DNA of 64,000 bases from Microbacterium protaetiae (lineage in GTDB: Bacteria > Actinomycetota > Actinomycetes > Actinomycetales > Microbacteriaceae). This document shows positions 28,377 through 36,580 of this stretch, piece by piece. The stretch spans positions 992,001 to 1,056,000 of the forward strand of contig NZ_CP035494.1 in the NCBI RefSeq assembly GCF_004135285.1, in the 5' to 3' direction. The position numbers and the translations under genes are program-made. A model generated the notes under the pieces. It saw only the letters and a program-made list of their open reading frames with translations, had not been told where the DNA came from and ran no database searches. Every line of letters starts with the position of its first letter. The first letter of the stretch is position 1.

Positions 28377-28390
28377 TTAGGCACAGCCTA
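28377..28390. promoter_or_regulatory. LysR-type site at the lysR promoter
   Basis: TTAGGCACAGCCTA; arms TAGGC (28378-28382) and GCCTA (28386-28390) around ACA. Same motif as at 26126-26139. Confidence 0.6.
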
Positions 28391-28414
28391 CTCGTGACCG
28401 GAGCGACGCCGACG

Positions 28415-29698
28415 CTACCGGGTGCCGCGAATCGGCAGGATGAGGATGGCTCCGATCAGTCCCGCGATGGCGCCGGTGAGAAACAGCGCCGGGAAGTTCT
28501 GCGGGTTCGTCGCAGAGGCGCCGATGGCCAGCAGCACCGGAGCGACCGCCGGCACGAGCGACGACGGCAGCGACGACGCGAGACCCATGATGCCCATGTC
28601 CTTGGCGATGTCCTTCTGGTTCGGCAGGATCTCGCTGACCAGCGCGAGGTCGACCGCCATGTACACGCCCTGTCCGAGTCCGATGATGCCCATCGCGACC
28701 AGGAACATCGGGAAATCGTGGGCGAAGGTGACCACCACCAACCCCACCGCGAAGATGAGCGCCGCGGCCACGACGAACGGCTTGCGACGTCCGATGCGGT
28801 CGGAGATCTTGCCGGCAAGAGGCGCGAAGACGAGCGCGAACACGGTGAGGACCAGGGTCGAGAGGAACACGGCACCGGAGACTGTCTCGGGCGAGTAGCC
28901 CAGCGCGAGGATCAGGTAGAAGGCCTGGTAGGCCTGCACGGCGGCCACGCCGAAGAAGATCAGCAGTCGGCTCCACCATGCCCAGCCGAACGAGGGGTGC
29001 TTGACCGGGTTGACCCAGAACGTACCGAAGAAGTCGCGCGCGGTGAGGGTGGGGACCTCGGCCTTCGTGATGACGCGGTCGTTCAGCCGGATCGCCAGCA
29101 AGATGGCGCCGACCACCGCGATGCCCGCCGGGATGAGGAACTGGGCCAGCAGAGAGCCCGAGACGAGATTGGCCAGGAACAGGCCGATGACAGCGCCCAC
29201 AGGCAGACTCAGTCCGACGAGGGCTGACGCCGGGCCACGGCGCTTGGGCTCGTACTGATCGGCGAGGATGGCCGTGCAGGCGACCATCACAGCCGCGGCG
29301 CCGAGCATCGTGAAGATGCCGCCGACCACGAGCATGCCGACGCCGGGCGCGGCATAGCTCACGGGCGCACCGATCGCGAACAGGATCGCGCCGAGGAACA
29401 GCAGCGGGCGACGCCGCCCGGTGCGCCAGGTGATGCGGTCGCTGACCCGGCCGAAGATCGGCGCGGCGATGAGCGCGCAGATGGCGCTGACGGCGACCGC
29501 GACCGACAGGATCGTCGTGGCGTTGTCCGGATCGATGAGGTTGGCCTTCAGCGTCAGAGTCAGCACGGCGGGGACGAGTTGCCCCATTCCCATGCCGATG
29601 GCAGCGAGGCCGAGGAAGAACAGGAACCCGCCGCGCGGATTCGGCCAGCTCTGTTCGGAGGTGTCGGTGTCCGCCGCAGCGGATGCAGGTGTGGTCAT
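28415..29698 (-). CDS. MFS transporter, candidate glycoside importer
   Basis: 427 residues, 12 predicted helices in two similar halves. Intracellular-loop motifs GRVSDRITWRTGRRRPLL after helix 2 and the matching AGKISDRIGRRKPFVVAA in the second half, as in the MFS branch that holds GPH-like and sucrose-type carriers. The intracellular rhamnosidase and glucosidase need an importer for intact glycosides, and this gene carries the regulon operator at 29777-29789, about 80 bp upstream. Export of an end product is the alternative. Confidence 0.9.
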   Translation of the reverse strand: MTTPASAAADTDTSEQSWPNPRGGFLFFLGLAAIGMGMGQLVPAVLTLTLKANLIDPDNATTILSVAVAVSAICALIAAPIFGRVSDRITWRTGRRRPLLFLGAILFAIGAPVSYAAPGVGMLVVGGIFTMLGAAAVMVACTAILADQYEPKRRGPASALVGLSLPVGAVIGLFLANLVSGSLLAQFLIPAGIAVVGAILLAIRLNDRVITKAEVPTLTARDFFGTFWVNPVKHPSFGWAWWSRLLIFFGVAAVQAYQAFYLILALGYSPETVSGAVFLSTLVLTVFALVFAPLAGKISDRIGRRKPFVVAAALIFAVGLVVVTFAHDFPMFLVAMGIIGLGQGVYMAVDLALVSEILPNQKDIAKDMGIMGLASSLPSSLVPAVAPVLLAIGASATNPQNFPALFLTGAIAGLIGAILILPIRGTR

Positions 29699-29776
29699 GC
29701 GAGTGGGCTTCCTTGCCGTCGGGTACGGCCATCGCGGCCGCTTCGCTCACATGTGTACCACGGTTCGGCGCATTTT

Positions 29777-29789
29777 GAAAGTCACTTTT
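29777..29789. promoter_or_regulatory. GAAAGTNACTTTC-type operator, copy 4
   Basis: GAAAGTCACTTTT, upstream of the MFS gene that starts at 29698. The next gene on the other side ends here (its 3' end is at 29889), so the site belongs to the MFS promoter. Confidence 0.75.
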
Positions 29790-29888
29790 GCTGAGTGAGA
29801 TGACAGCACAGCCGCGCTGAGCGTCGATCCTTCGGGGCTTCGGCCCACGACAATCGCGCTCGGCGCGCAGCTGCAGCCGCATGGCCGG

Positions 29889-30809
29889 TCAGAACACGAA
29901 CTCCATGAGCTCGACACCCAGCACCCGGAAGGCGTCGTGCGCGCGCAGCCGGTGTGAGATCGACAGATCGTCGAAGCACACCGTCAGCGCATACGACAGA
30001 CCGGCCCGGGGGCCGGCGATCACGCCCGCCTCGGCGCGCACGCCCGGCGCCTGACCGGTCTTGTTGATGAACAGCAACCCGTGCTCGTCGTTGAAGTGGG
30101 CGAAAGGGTCCAGCCCCGTCGCCGAGGCCACCAGCGACAGATCGTGGTTCAGGCTCAGCCACTCGGCCACCTGGGCGCTCACGCCCGCACTGACGACCTC
30201 GGAGTTCACGAGGGCGGCGAACAGCTGTGCGAACTCACGCGTCGTGCCCAGCGCGACGTGCGGTGCGTCATCCGGCCCCCGCTTGTCACGGAAGCGGTCG
30301 AGCAGCGCCGTACGCGCCAGCCCCAGCTGCTCGATACGTGCTCGCACCGCCGGTAAGCCGACGCGCGTGATCAGGGCGTTGGCCGCGGTTCCGTCGCCGG
30401 CGGCGGCGGCGAGCACGGCGAGGTCGGCGACCGGCAGCGCCGGCGCCTTCAGGTGCTGCCACACTCCACCGCCCTCGACTCGGTCGACAGCGTTGCGGTC
30501 GACGATCTCGAGGGCGTCGAGGGTGCCCGCCTCGATCTGGGCCGCGACCTCGACCAGCAGCGGAACGACACCCAGACCTGCCACCGGCAGTGTGACGAAA
30601 TCGTCGCCGCTGAGCACGGGCGTGCCGCGGTCGAGGTCGTCGATGCGCACCGAGACCTGCGCGCCCGAGCGGGCGAGTTCGTCCAGCGCCTTCAGCGTCG
30701 AGCTGAAGGTGCGTCTGCCGACTGCCGCCCTCCTCGGCAGTCGACTGTTTCCACGCCGCGTCCCCCGAAGCGGCGCCGTGTCCCGTTGGGGCTCTGGGGG
30801 CGTGCCCAC
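29889..30809 (-). CDS. beta-lactamase-fold protein lacking catalytic Ser and Lys
   Basis: 306 residues from 30809, but the first 35 or so are Arg-rich and may not be translated; no ATG, GTG or TTG with a ribosome site was found closer in. The fold is that of class A beta-lactamase-related serine hydrolases: the helix that should carry SxxK reads GLGV (78-81) before VPLLVEVAAQIEAG, the SDN position reads GDG (138-140) before TAANALITRVG, and only KTG (250-252, in INKTGQAPGVRAEAG) survives. It is therefore unlikely to be a working beta-lactamase. It may bind a peptidoglycan-like ligand. No signal peptide is evident. Confidence 0.8.
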   Translation of the reverse strand: MGTPPEPQRDTAPLRGTRRGNSRLPRRAAVGRRTFSSTLKALDELARSGAQVSVRIDDLDRGTPVLSGDDFVTLPVAGLGVVPLLVEVAAQIEAGTLDALEIVDRNAVDRVEGGGVWQHLKAPALPVADLAVLAAAAGDGTAANALITRVGLPAVRARIEQLGLARTALLDRFRDKRGPDDAPHVALGTTREFAQLFAALVNSEVVSAGVSAQVAEWLSLNHDLSLVASATGLDPFAHFNDEHGLLFINKTGQAPGVRAEAGVIAGPRAGLSYALTVCFDDLSISHRLRAHDAFRVLGVELMEFVF

Positions 30810-30842
30810 TGGTGTCCTTCCACGATGTTCGAGGGGGATTCA

Positions 30843-30860
30843 CGCGCGCTGCTGCGCGCG
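30843..30860 (-). terminator. GC-only hairpin downstream of the M13 peptidase gene
   Basis: CGCGCGC, loop TGCT, GCGCGCG. It follows the peptidase stop by about 55 bases in its direction of transcription. There is no T-run, so terminator activity is only possible. Confidence 0.3.
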
Positions 30861-30915
30861 CGACTCTTCAATTGTCAGGCACGGGATGCCGCCGACCTGC
30901 CGTGACGGCGATTCG

Positions 30916-32880
30916 TCACCAGATCGTCACACGCTGATCGGCCGGCAGCCACAGCGTGTCGCTCTCGGTGACCTCGAACGCGTCGTAGAAAGCATCGACG
31001 TTGCGCACTATCTGGTTGCAGCGGAACTCGTTGGGCGAGTGCGGGTCGATCGTCAGCAGCCGGATGGTCTCGGCATCCCGCCCCTTCTGTCGCCACACCT
31101 GCGCCCAACTCAGGAACAGTCGTTGGATGCCGCTGAACCCGTCGATCTCGGGGGCTTGCGCGCCATCCAGCGACAGCGCATACGCCTTGATGGCGATGCC
31201 GAGCCCACCCAGGTCGCCGATGTTCTCGCCGATCGTGAGCGCACCGTTGACGTGGTGCTCCTCGCTCAGCCCGACCGGCACGAGCGCGTCGTATTGGGCG
31301 ATGAGGTTCTTGGTGCGTTCCTCGAAGGCGGCGCGGTCGGCGTCGGTCCACCAGTCGGCGAGTTTGCCGTCGCCGTCGAACCGGCTGCCCTGGTCGTCGA
31401 ACCCGTGCCCGATCTCGTGTCCGATGACCGAGCCGATGCCGCCGTAGTTGGCTGCGGCATCCCGCTGCGCATCGAAGAACGGGTACTGCAAGATCGCCGC
31501 CGGGAACACTATCTCGTTCATCAGCGGGTTGTAATAGGCATTGACCGTCTGCGGCGTCATGAACCACTCGTCGCGGTCGATCGGCTGCCCGACCTTGGCG
31601 AGCTGACGGTCATGCTCGAATGCGTGCGCACGACGGACGTTGCCGACCAGGTCGCCGGCGTCGATCTGCAGCGTCGAGTAGTCGCGCCAGCTCACCGGGT
31701 AGCCGATCTTCGGGGTGAACGAGTCGAGTTTGGCCAGGGCACGTTCGCGGGTGGAGGGGCTCATCCACTCCAGCGCCGAGATCGACGCGCGGTACGCCTC
31801 GATGAGGTGGGCGACCAGCTCGTCCATGGCCTCTTTCGCCGCCGGCGGGAAGTGCCGCTCGACGTAGACGCGGCCCACCGCCTCACCCAACGCCGCCTCG
31901 ACGATGCCCACGCCGCGCTTCCAGCGCTCGCGGTTGACCGGCACCCCGGTCAGCTGCGTGCCGTAGAACGCGAAGTTCTCATCGACGAACGCGTCGGTGA
32001 GGAACGACGCGGCACCGTGCACGATCTTGAAGCGCAGCCACGCCTTCCAGTCGTCGAGACGCTCGGCGACCAGCAGCGAACCGAGCCCCTCGATGAAACT
32101 CGGCTGGCTCACGACGATCTCGGCGAATGCGTCATCGTGCCCGGCCGCGACCGCATCGCGCCACGGCGTCAGGTCGACGCCGGCCAGCTCCTGCACCTCG
32201 TCCCACGTCTTGAGGTTGTAGGTCTCGACGGCGTCACGGCTGCGCACGTTGTCCCAGTGGTGGGATGCGACCTCGGTCTCGAGGGCGAAGATCCGGTCTG
32301 CGGCATCGGCCGCCTCGGCGACGCCGGCCAGCTCGAGCAGACGCGCGATGTGCGCGCGGTAGGCGTCGCGGGTGTCGGCGAAGTTGTCGAGGCGAAAGTA
32401 GCTCTCGTCGGGCAGGGTGATGCCGCTCTGGATGAAGAAGGGCACGTAGCGCTCGGGGTTTCCCGGGTCGGGTTCGACGTACAGGTCGATGAGCCCGCCC
32501 ACGCCGTCGCGCTCGAGACGGCCGACGGCCGCGAGAAAGGCAGGGATCGAATCGATGGCATCGACGGCGGCCAGCTGCGCGGCGATCGGCTCGGTGCCCA
32601 GCGCGGCGATGCGCTCGGTGTCCATGAAGCTCGCGTACAGATCGCCGATCTTGCGCGTCTCGGTGCCGGGCTCGGCGTTCTGCGACTCTTCGATGATGGC
32701 GCGCACGTCGATCTCGGCCTGCTCGGCGAGGAAATGGAACGAGCCCCAGCGCGCCTTGTCATCGGGGATCTCGGTGGACTCGATCCAGCTGCCGTTGACG
32801 TGGCGGAAAAGGTCGTCCTGCGGGCGGATGTCGGCGCTGAAAGCGCTCGTCTCCAGACCCGATCGGGAGGTTTCGGTCAT
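30916..32880 (-). CDS. M13 family (neprilysin/PepO-like) zinc metallopeptidase
   Basis: 654 residues, full-length M13. Zinc motif HEIGH near residue 488 in GHEIGHGFDDQGSRFD, third ligand in GENIGDLGGL about 60 residues on, and NAYYNPLMNEIVFPAAIL before the zinc site as in PepO. The C-terminus has FFLSW-like FLSWAQVWRQK and the family end W. No signal peptide or membrane anchor, so a cytoplasmic oligopeptidase is likely. Leaderless start suspected: TATCCT lies seven bases before the ATG. Confidence 0.95.
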   Translation of the reverse strand: MTETSRSGLETSAFSADIRPQDDLFRHVNGSWIESTEIPDDKARWGSFHFLAEQAEIDVRAIIEESQNAEPGTETRKIGDLYASFMDTERIAALGTEPIAAQLAAVDAIDSIPAFLAAVGRLERDGVGGLIDLYVEPDPGNPERYVPFFIQSGITLPDESYFRLDNFADTRDAYRAHIARLLELAGVAEAADAADRIFALETEVASHHWDNVRSRDAVETYNLKTWDEVQELAGVDLTPWRDAVAAGHDDAFAEIVVSQPSFIEGLGSLLVAERLDDWKAWLRFKIVHGAASFLTDAFVDENFAFYGTQLTGVPVNRERWKRGVGIVEAALGEAVGRVYVERHFPPAAKEAMDELVAHLIEAYRASISALEWMSPSTRERALAKLDSFTPKIGYPVSWRDYSTLQIDAGDLVGNVRRAHAFEHDRQLAKVGQPIDRDEWFMTPQTVNAYYNPLMNEIVFPAAILQYPFFDAQRDAAANYGGIGSVIGHEIGHGFDDQGSRFDGDGKLADWWTDADRAAFEERTKNLIAQYDALVPVGLSEEHHVNGALTIGENIGDLGGLGIAIKAYALSLDGAQAPEIDGFSGIQRLFLSWAQVWRQKGRDAETIRLLTIDPHSPNEFRCNQIVRNVDAFYDAFEVTESDTLWLPADQRVTIW

Positions 32881-32899
32881 GCGTTCCAGGATATGCCGC

Positions 32900-34690
32900 T
32901 CAGCCGCGGCGCTCGCATCCCGCAGCCACCGGAACCCCGTCGAACCGGTCGCGGGTCCACTGCATCAGCTCGGGCACGAGCGGAGAATCCGCGGCGACGA
33001 GCGCGAGGTGGTCCAGACCGGGATAGCTGCGGTAGTCGACCGCGCGGCCGGCCGCGCACAGGTCATCGACGTAGGCGCTTTGCGCGGCGGGAAGGATGAT
33101 GGAATCGGCGCTCCCCTGCGCGATCAGCAGCGGCGCATCTCCCACGGCGGGGGGAATGTTCTGTGCCAGGCGGCGGGCGAACGGACCCGTTTCGGGGCTC
33201 TGGGCGAACAGCTCGGGATCGCGCGCGAGTCCCAGCAGCGTGAGCACCGAGACGGCGGTGCCTGGCTCGGCCAGGCACCGCGAGGCCAGCGCACGGACGG
33301 TGACCTCTGCTCCCGGGCGGATGTACTCGCGAAATGTCACATCCGGGTACGCGGCCGTATAGGCCGACGCCACGAAAGACCCGAAGATGCTGCCGCCCAC
33401 CATGGTCTGGATGGTCTCGACGAAGGCGGGCAGATTGGCGGCGGGGGCCAGCGCGGCCACGCCCGACAACGGCACATCCGGCGCATACGAGCTCGCCAGA
33501 GCTCCCGTCCACAGCGCGCCTCCCCCACCCTGCGAATGCCCCCACACCACGGTCTGGTCGCCCAGGTGTGCGTCGGTCAGCTGCCGGGCTGCGCGCACGA
33601 CATCGAGCGACGCGTGCGCGGTGGGCACCCCGATCAGGTAGGGATGCGGCCCGGCGGTACCCAGGCCGATGTCGTCGGTGGCCGTCAGCGCCCACCCGTT
33701 CTCGATGATCTGCGGCAGCAGGAACAATGCGCCCGATTCGAACGGGTGCTCCTGCAGCGACGGTGCGCACTGGCGCGCGAATCCGGTGGTGCCGTGGTTC
33801 CAGTCGATCACCGGCCAACGACCGTCGCCGTCGGGGACCACGACCAGACCACTCGCGACGGCTGCACGGTCGTCTTCGCCCGTCGTCGTGTACAGGATGC
33901 GCCACCCCCGTGCCCCGGCAGGCACGTCGCGCGTGAACGGCTCGGCGCGAATCAGCTGCCCGGGCTCGGAGGGCACTGTGCGCGGGGCCGCGTAGAAGTC
34001 ATCGACGGCGATCGACCCACCGTGCAGAGCACTGCTGATTCCGGCCGCGGCCACCGCCACCACGACGGCCAGCACGGCGCCCAGCGTGCGCAGCCACCGC
34101 CGCGGCAGGCTGCGATTCGGGACGCCGCGGTTCGGGATGCCGCGGTTCGGTGCGCTGCCTGCTGTCCAGAGCCGCCACAGCCCGACCAGGCCGAGGATCA
34201 CCAGGCGTGCACCGAAGACGACCGCCACCACGAGCAAGGTGACGTCGGGCCATGAGAGCGCCAGCACGCCGAACACGACGCCGGCCACTCCCAGCAGCGC
34301 GCGCGAGATCCGCTCGTCGGCACCGATCCGTCGCGAAAAGGCACCGACGACGGATGCCGCACCGTCGACGATCAGCGCGATCCCCACGAAAAGCGCCGTG
34401 GCGCGCACGGTGAGCCCCGGCAGTGCGAGCAGCACGGCGCCGACGACGATCCACGCCAGCCCGAGCGCGACGTGCCCACGACGGTTCTCGTCGACGAGCA
34501 CGAGCACTCCGGTGAGTGCGAAGCCCGCACCGATGAGCAGGGCGAGCACCGCCAGAGACGTCGTCGGCCGCGTGATGATGGCCGCCCCGACGAGCAGCGC
34601 GAGCACCGATGCTGCGACGCGTGCCCAGCGCGGCATCCCTCTGCGCAATTCTCGGCCGAGCGCGGTTCTGCCTCCGACGTTCCGTCGCAT
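32900..34690 (-). CDS. HdeD-like (DUF308) membrane domain fused to a lipase-type alpha/beta hydrolase
   Basis: 596 residues. Residues 22-175 carry about six short hydrophobic helices with the HdeD/DUF308 look; 181-197 is a small repeat (PNRGIPNRGVPNRSLPRR); a further helix at about 201-217 precedes a hydrolase domain (230-590) of the secretory-lipase type, with DWNHGTTG as oxyanion region, Ser386 in WGHSQGG, acid in GSADSIILPAAQS and His in GLDHLAL. The hydrolase would be tethered on the outer face of the membrane. Ribosome site GGAGG at the ATG. I do not know this domain pairing as a common one. Not to be confused with two genes: the frame is continuous. Confidence 0.87.
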   Translation of the reverse strand: MRRNVGGRTALGRELRRGMPRWARVAASVLALLVGAAIITRPTTSLAVLALLIGAGFALTGVLVLVDENRRGHVALGLAWIVVGAVLLALPGLTVRATALFVGIALIVDGAASVVGAFSRRIGADERISRALLGVAGVVFGVLALSWPDVTLLVVAVVFGARLVILGLVGLWRLWTAGSAPNRGIPNRGVPNRSLPRRWLRTLGAVLAVVVAVAAAGISSALHGGSIAVDDFYAAPRTVPSEPGQLIRAEPFTRDVPAGARGWRILYTTTGEDDRAAVASGLVVVPDGDGRWPVIDWNHGTTGFARQCAPSLQEHPFESGALFLLPQIIENGWALTATDDIGLGTAGPHPYLIGVPTAHASLDVVRAARQLTDAHLGDQTVVWGHSQGGGGALWTGALASSYAPDVPLSGVAALAPAANLPAFVETIQTMVGGSIFGSFVASAYTAAYPDVTFREYIRPGAEVTVRALASRCLAEPGTAVSVLTLLGLARDPELFAQSPETGPFARRLAQNIPPAVGDAPLLIAQGSADSIILPAAQSAYVDDLCAAGRAVDYRSYPGLDHLALVAADSPLVPELMQWTRDRFDGVPVAAGCERRG

Positions 34691-34754
34691 CTACGCCTCC
34701 CCGTGAACAGTATCGGGCGAGGCCGACCAATGTCGGCGGGCGAATGCAGCGGCG

Positions 34755-35588
34755 TCAGCCCTTCACCGCCCCCGAGGTGAGCCCCGAGACCACCGAGCGG
34801 CGGAACACCAGGACGAGGATCGCGATGGGCACCACCGCGACCGCGCTGGCGGCGAAGATGGCGCCGTACGGAGTGACGTGTGCGTTGCCGAACAGGGCGA
34901 TGCCGACCGGGATGGTGCGGAACTCGTCGGCGCTGTTGAACGACAGCGCCATGAGAAACTCGGTCCAGCAGGCGGTGAACGCGAAGATACCGGCGGTGAA
35001 CAGCCCCGGCAGCGCCATCGGCAGCACGACCGACCACAACGTGCGCATCGCCGATGCTCCGTCGAGCCGCGCGTTCTCCTCCACTTCCTTGGGCACCCCG
35101 AGAAAGTAATTGCGCAGAATCCAGATGCCGAACGGCAGGTTCAGTGCCGTATACGGGATGATCAGCGCCTCATAGCTGTTCAGCCAGCCCACCGTGCGCA
35201 TCAGCAGGTACAACGGTGCGATGAGTGCTATCAGCGGGAACACCGACAGCACCAGCAGCAGCACCATGATCGTGAAAGTGGCGCGCATCCCCAGCCGGGC
35301 CAGGGCGTAACCGGCCAGAGTGCCCAGCACGAGAACCAGCGCGGTCGCGGCGACCGAGACGATCACCGAGTTGAGGATGTAGCGGCCGAAGCCGTGGTCG
35401 ACGAACGCGATGAGATAGTTCTCCACGCTCGCCGGCGAGGGGAACAGCTGGGGCGGCGCGGCCGAAACAGCCGCGGGCGTCTTGAAGCTCGTCGCGACCA
35501 TCCAGTAGATCGGCGCCAGCACAAAGATCGCTATCACCGCCGTGCTGATCGCCAGTCCCCAGCGTCCGGCCGTCGTGCGCCTGCGCAT
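34755..35588 (-). CDS. carbohydrate ABC transporter permease (MalG family)
   Basis: 277 residues, six predicted helices. The EAA loop toward the ATPase reads ENARLDGASAMRTLWSVVLPMALPG. Starts one base after the upstream permease stop. Third gene of a binding protein-permease-permease operon; no ATPase gene is present, so a shared MsmK/MsiK-type ATPase is needed, as is usual in actinobacteria. Confidence 0.94.
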   Translation of the reverse strand: MRRRTTAGRWGLAISTAVIAIFVLAPIYWMVATSFKTPAAVSAAPPQLFPSPASVENYLIAFVDHGFGRYILNSVIVSVAATALVLVLGTLAGYALARLGMRATFTIMVLLLVLSVFPLIALIAPLYLLMRTVGWLNSYEALIIPYTALNLPFGIWILRNYFLGVPKEVEENARLDGASAMRTLWSVVLPMALPGLFTAGIFAFTACWTEFLMALSFNSADEFRTIPVGIALFGNAHVTPYGAIFAASAVAVVPIAILVLVFRRSVVSGLTSGAVKG

Positions 35589-35589
35589 G

Positions 35590-36555
35590 TCAGTCCTCGG
35601 TCTCCGACACCTGGGCGCGGACCACCCGCAGGAACAGCAGGCAGCCGATCACCACCAGGGCCGCGGTCGTGGTGGCCACGGCCGCGCCGGCCCCGAATTT
35701 CAGATCGCTGAACATGACCTGATACCCCAGGATCGCCAGCGACGTCGTCGCGTTCTGCGGCCCACCCTGGGTGAGCACGAACGGCAGGTCGAACACGCCG
35801 AATGCCTGCAGCACCCGGAACAACACAGCCAGCGCGATGGTCGGTCGCAGCAGCGGCACGGTGATCCGCCAGAACGTCTGCCAGCCCGTGCAGCCATCCA
35901 TCTCTGCGGCTTCGTACACGTCGCGCGGCAGCATCACCAGCCCTGCCAGCACGATGATCGCGACGAACGGCGTCGTCTTCCAGACATCCGCGATCATCAT
36001 CGCGACGATCGAGGATGCCGGAGTGCCCAGGATCACCGGCGAGCCCAGGCCCAACGACTGGAAGATGGCGTCGGCGATGCCGTTGGTCGGATCGTAGATG
36101 TAGCCCCACAGCGTGGCCGAGATCACCGTGATCAGCGACCACGGGATCAGCAGAATGGCCATCATCCACCCGCGGAAGACCTCGAGTCTCTCCAGCACCA
36201 ACGCTATGAGCGTGCCCAAGACGAGTTCGACGGCCACGGTGATCACCGTGTAGCCGACGGTGAACACCAGCGCGTACTGCCAGACCGGCGCGGTGAAGAT
36301 CGTGCCGTAGTTGTCGAGGGTGAACCCGTCGATCCGAAACCCGCTGCCCAGCACATTGACGTGGCTGAGGCTGAGCACCACCGAGAACACGACAGGGAAG
36401 ACGGTGACCGCCCCGATCACGAAGAGCGCCGGCGCCGAGAACAGCCAGCCCAGGCGCGCCTGCGCACGGTGCAGCGCATCGGGACGATGGCGCGGCGGAC
36501 GCGGCACCCGCGCGCGCGTGGCGCGGGTGCCTTCGGCCGTCTGCAGACCGGTCAC
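35590..36555 (-). CDS. carbohydrate ABC transporter permease (MalF family)
   Basis: 321 residues, six predicted helices after a cytoplasmic Arg-rich N-terminus (TRATRARVPRPPRHRP). The EAA loop reads YEAAEMDGCTGWQTFWRITVPLLRP. Sugar identity cannot be told. It follows the solute-binding gene by 25 bases. Confidence 0.94.
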   Translation of the reverse strand: MTGLQTAEGTRATRARVPRPPRHRPDALHRAQARLGWLFSAPALFVIGAVTVFPVVFSVVLSLSHVNVLGSGFRIDGFTLDNYGTIFTAPVWQYALVFTVGYTVITVAVELVLGTLIALVLERLEVFRGWMMAILLIPWSLITVISATLWGYIYDPTNGIADAIFQSLGLGSPVILGTPASSIVAMMIADVWKTTPFVAIIVLAGLVMLPRDVYEAAEMDGCTGWQTFWRITVPLLRPTIALAVLFRVLQAFGVFDLPFVLTQGGPQNATTSLAILGYQVMFSDLKFGAGAAVATTTAALVVIGCLLFLRVVRAQVSETED

Positions 36556-36580
36556 GGTCAGCCTCGTCGGCGCGGGCCCG

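Noticed and set aside
28377..29882. 501-codon frame overlapping the MFS gene on the same strand
   Set aside because: Out-of-frame reading; the 427-residue frame carries 12 helices and both MFS loop motifs.
29889..30809. Working class A beta-lactamase resistance gene
   Set aside because: SxxK, SDN and the omega-loop Glu are all missing.
30061..33099. 1012-codon plus-strand open frame
   Set aside because: Antisense shadow of the beta-lactamase-fold and M13 peptidase genes. It is a high-GC third-position artefact with no motif.
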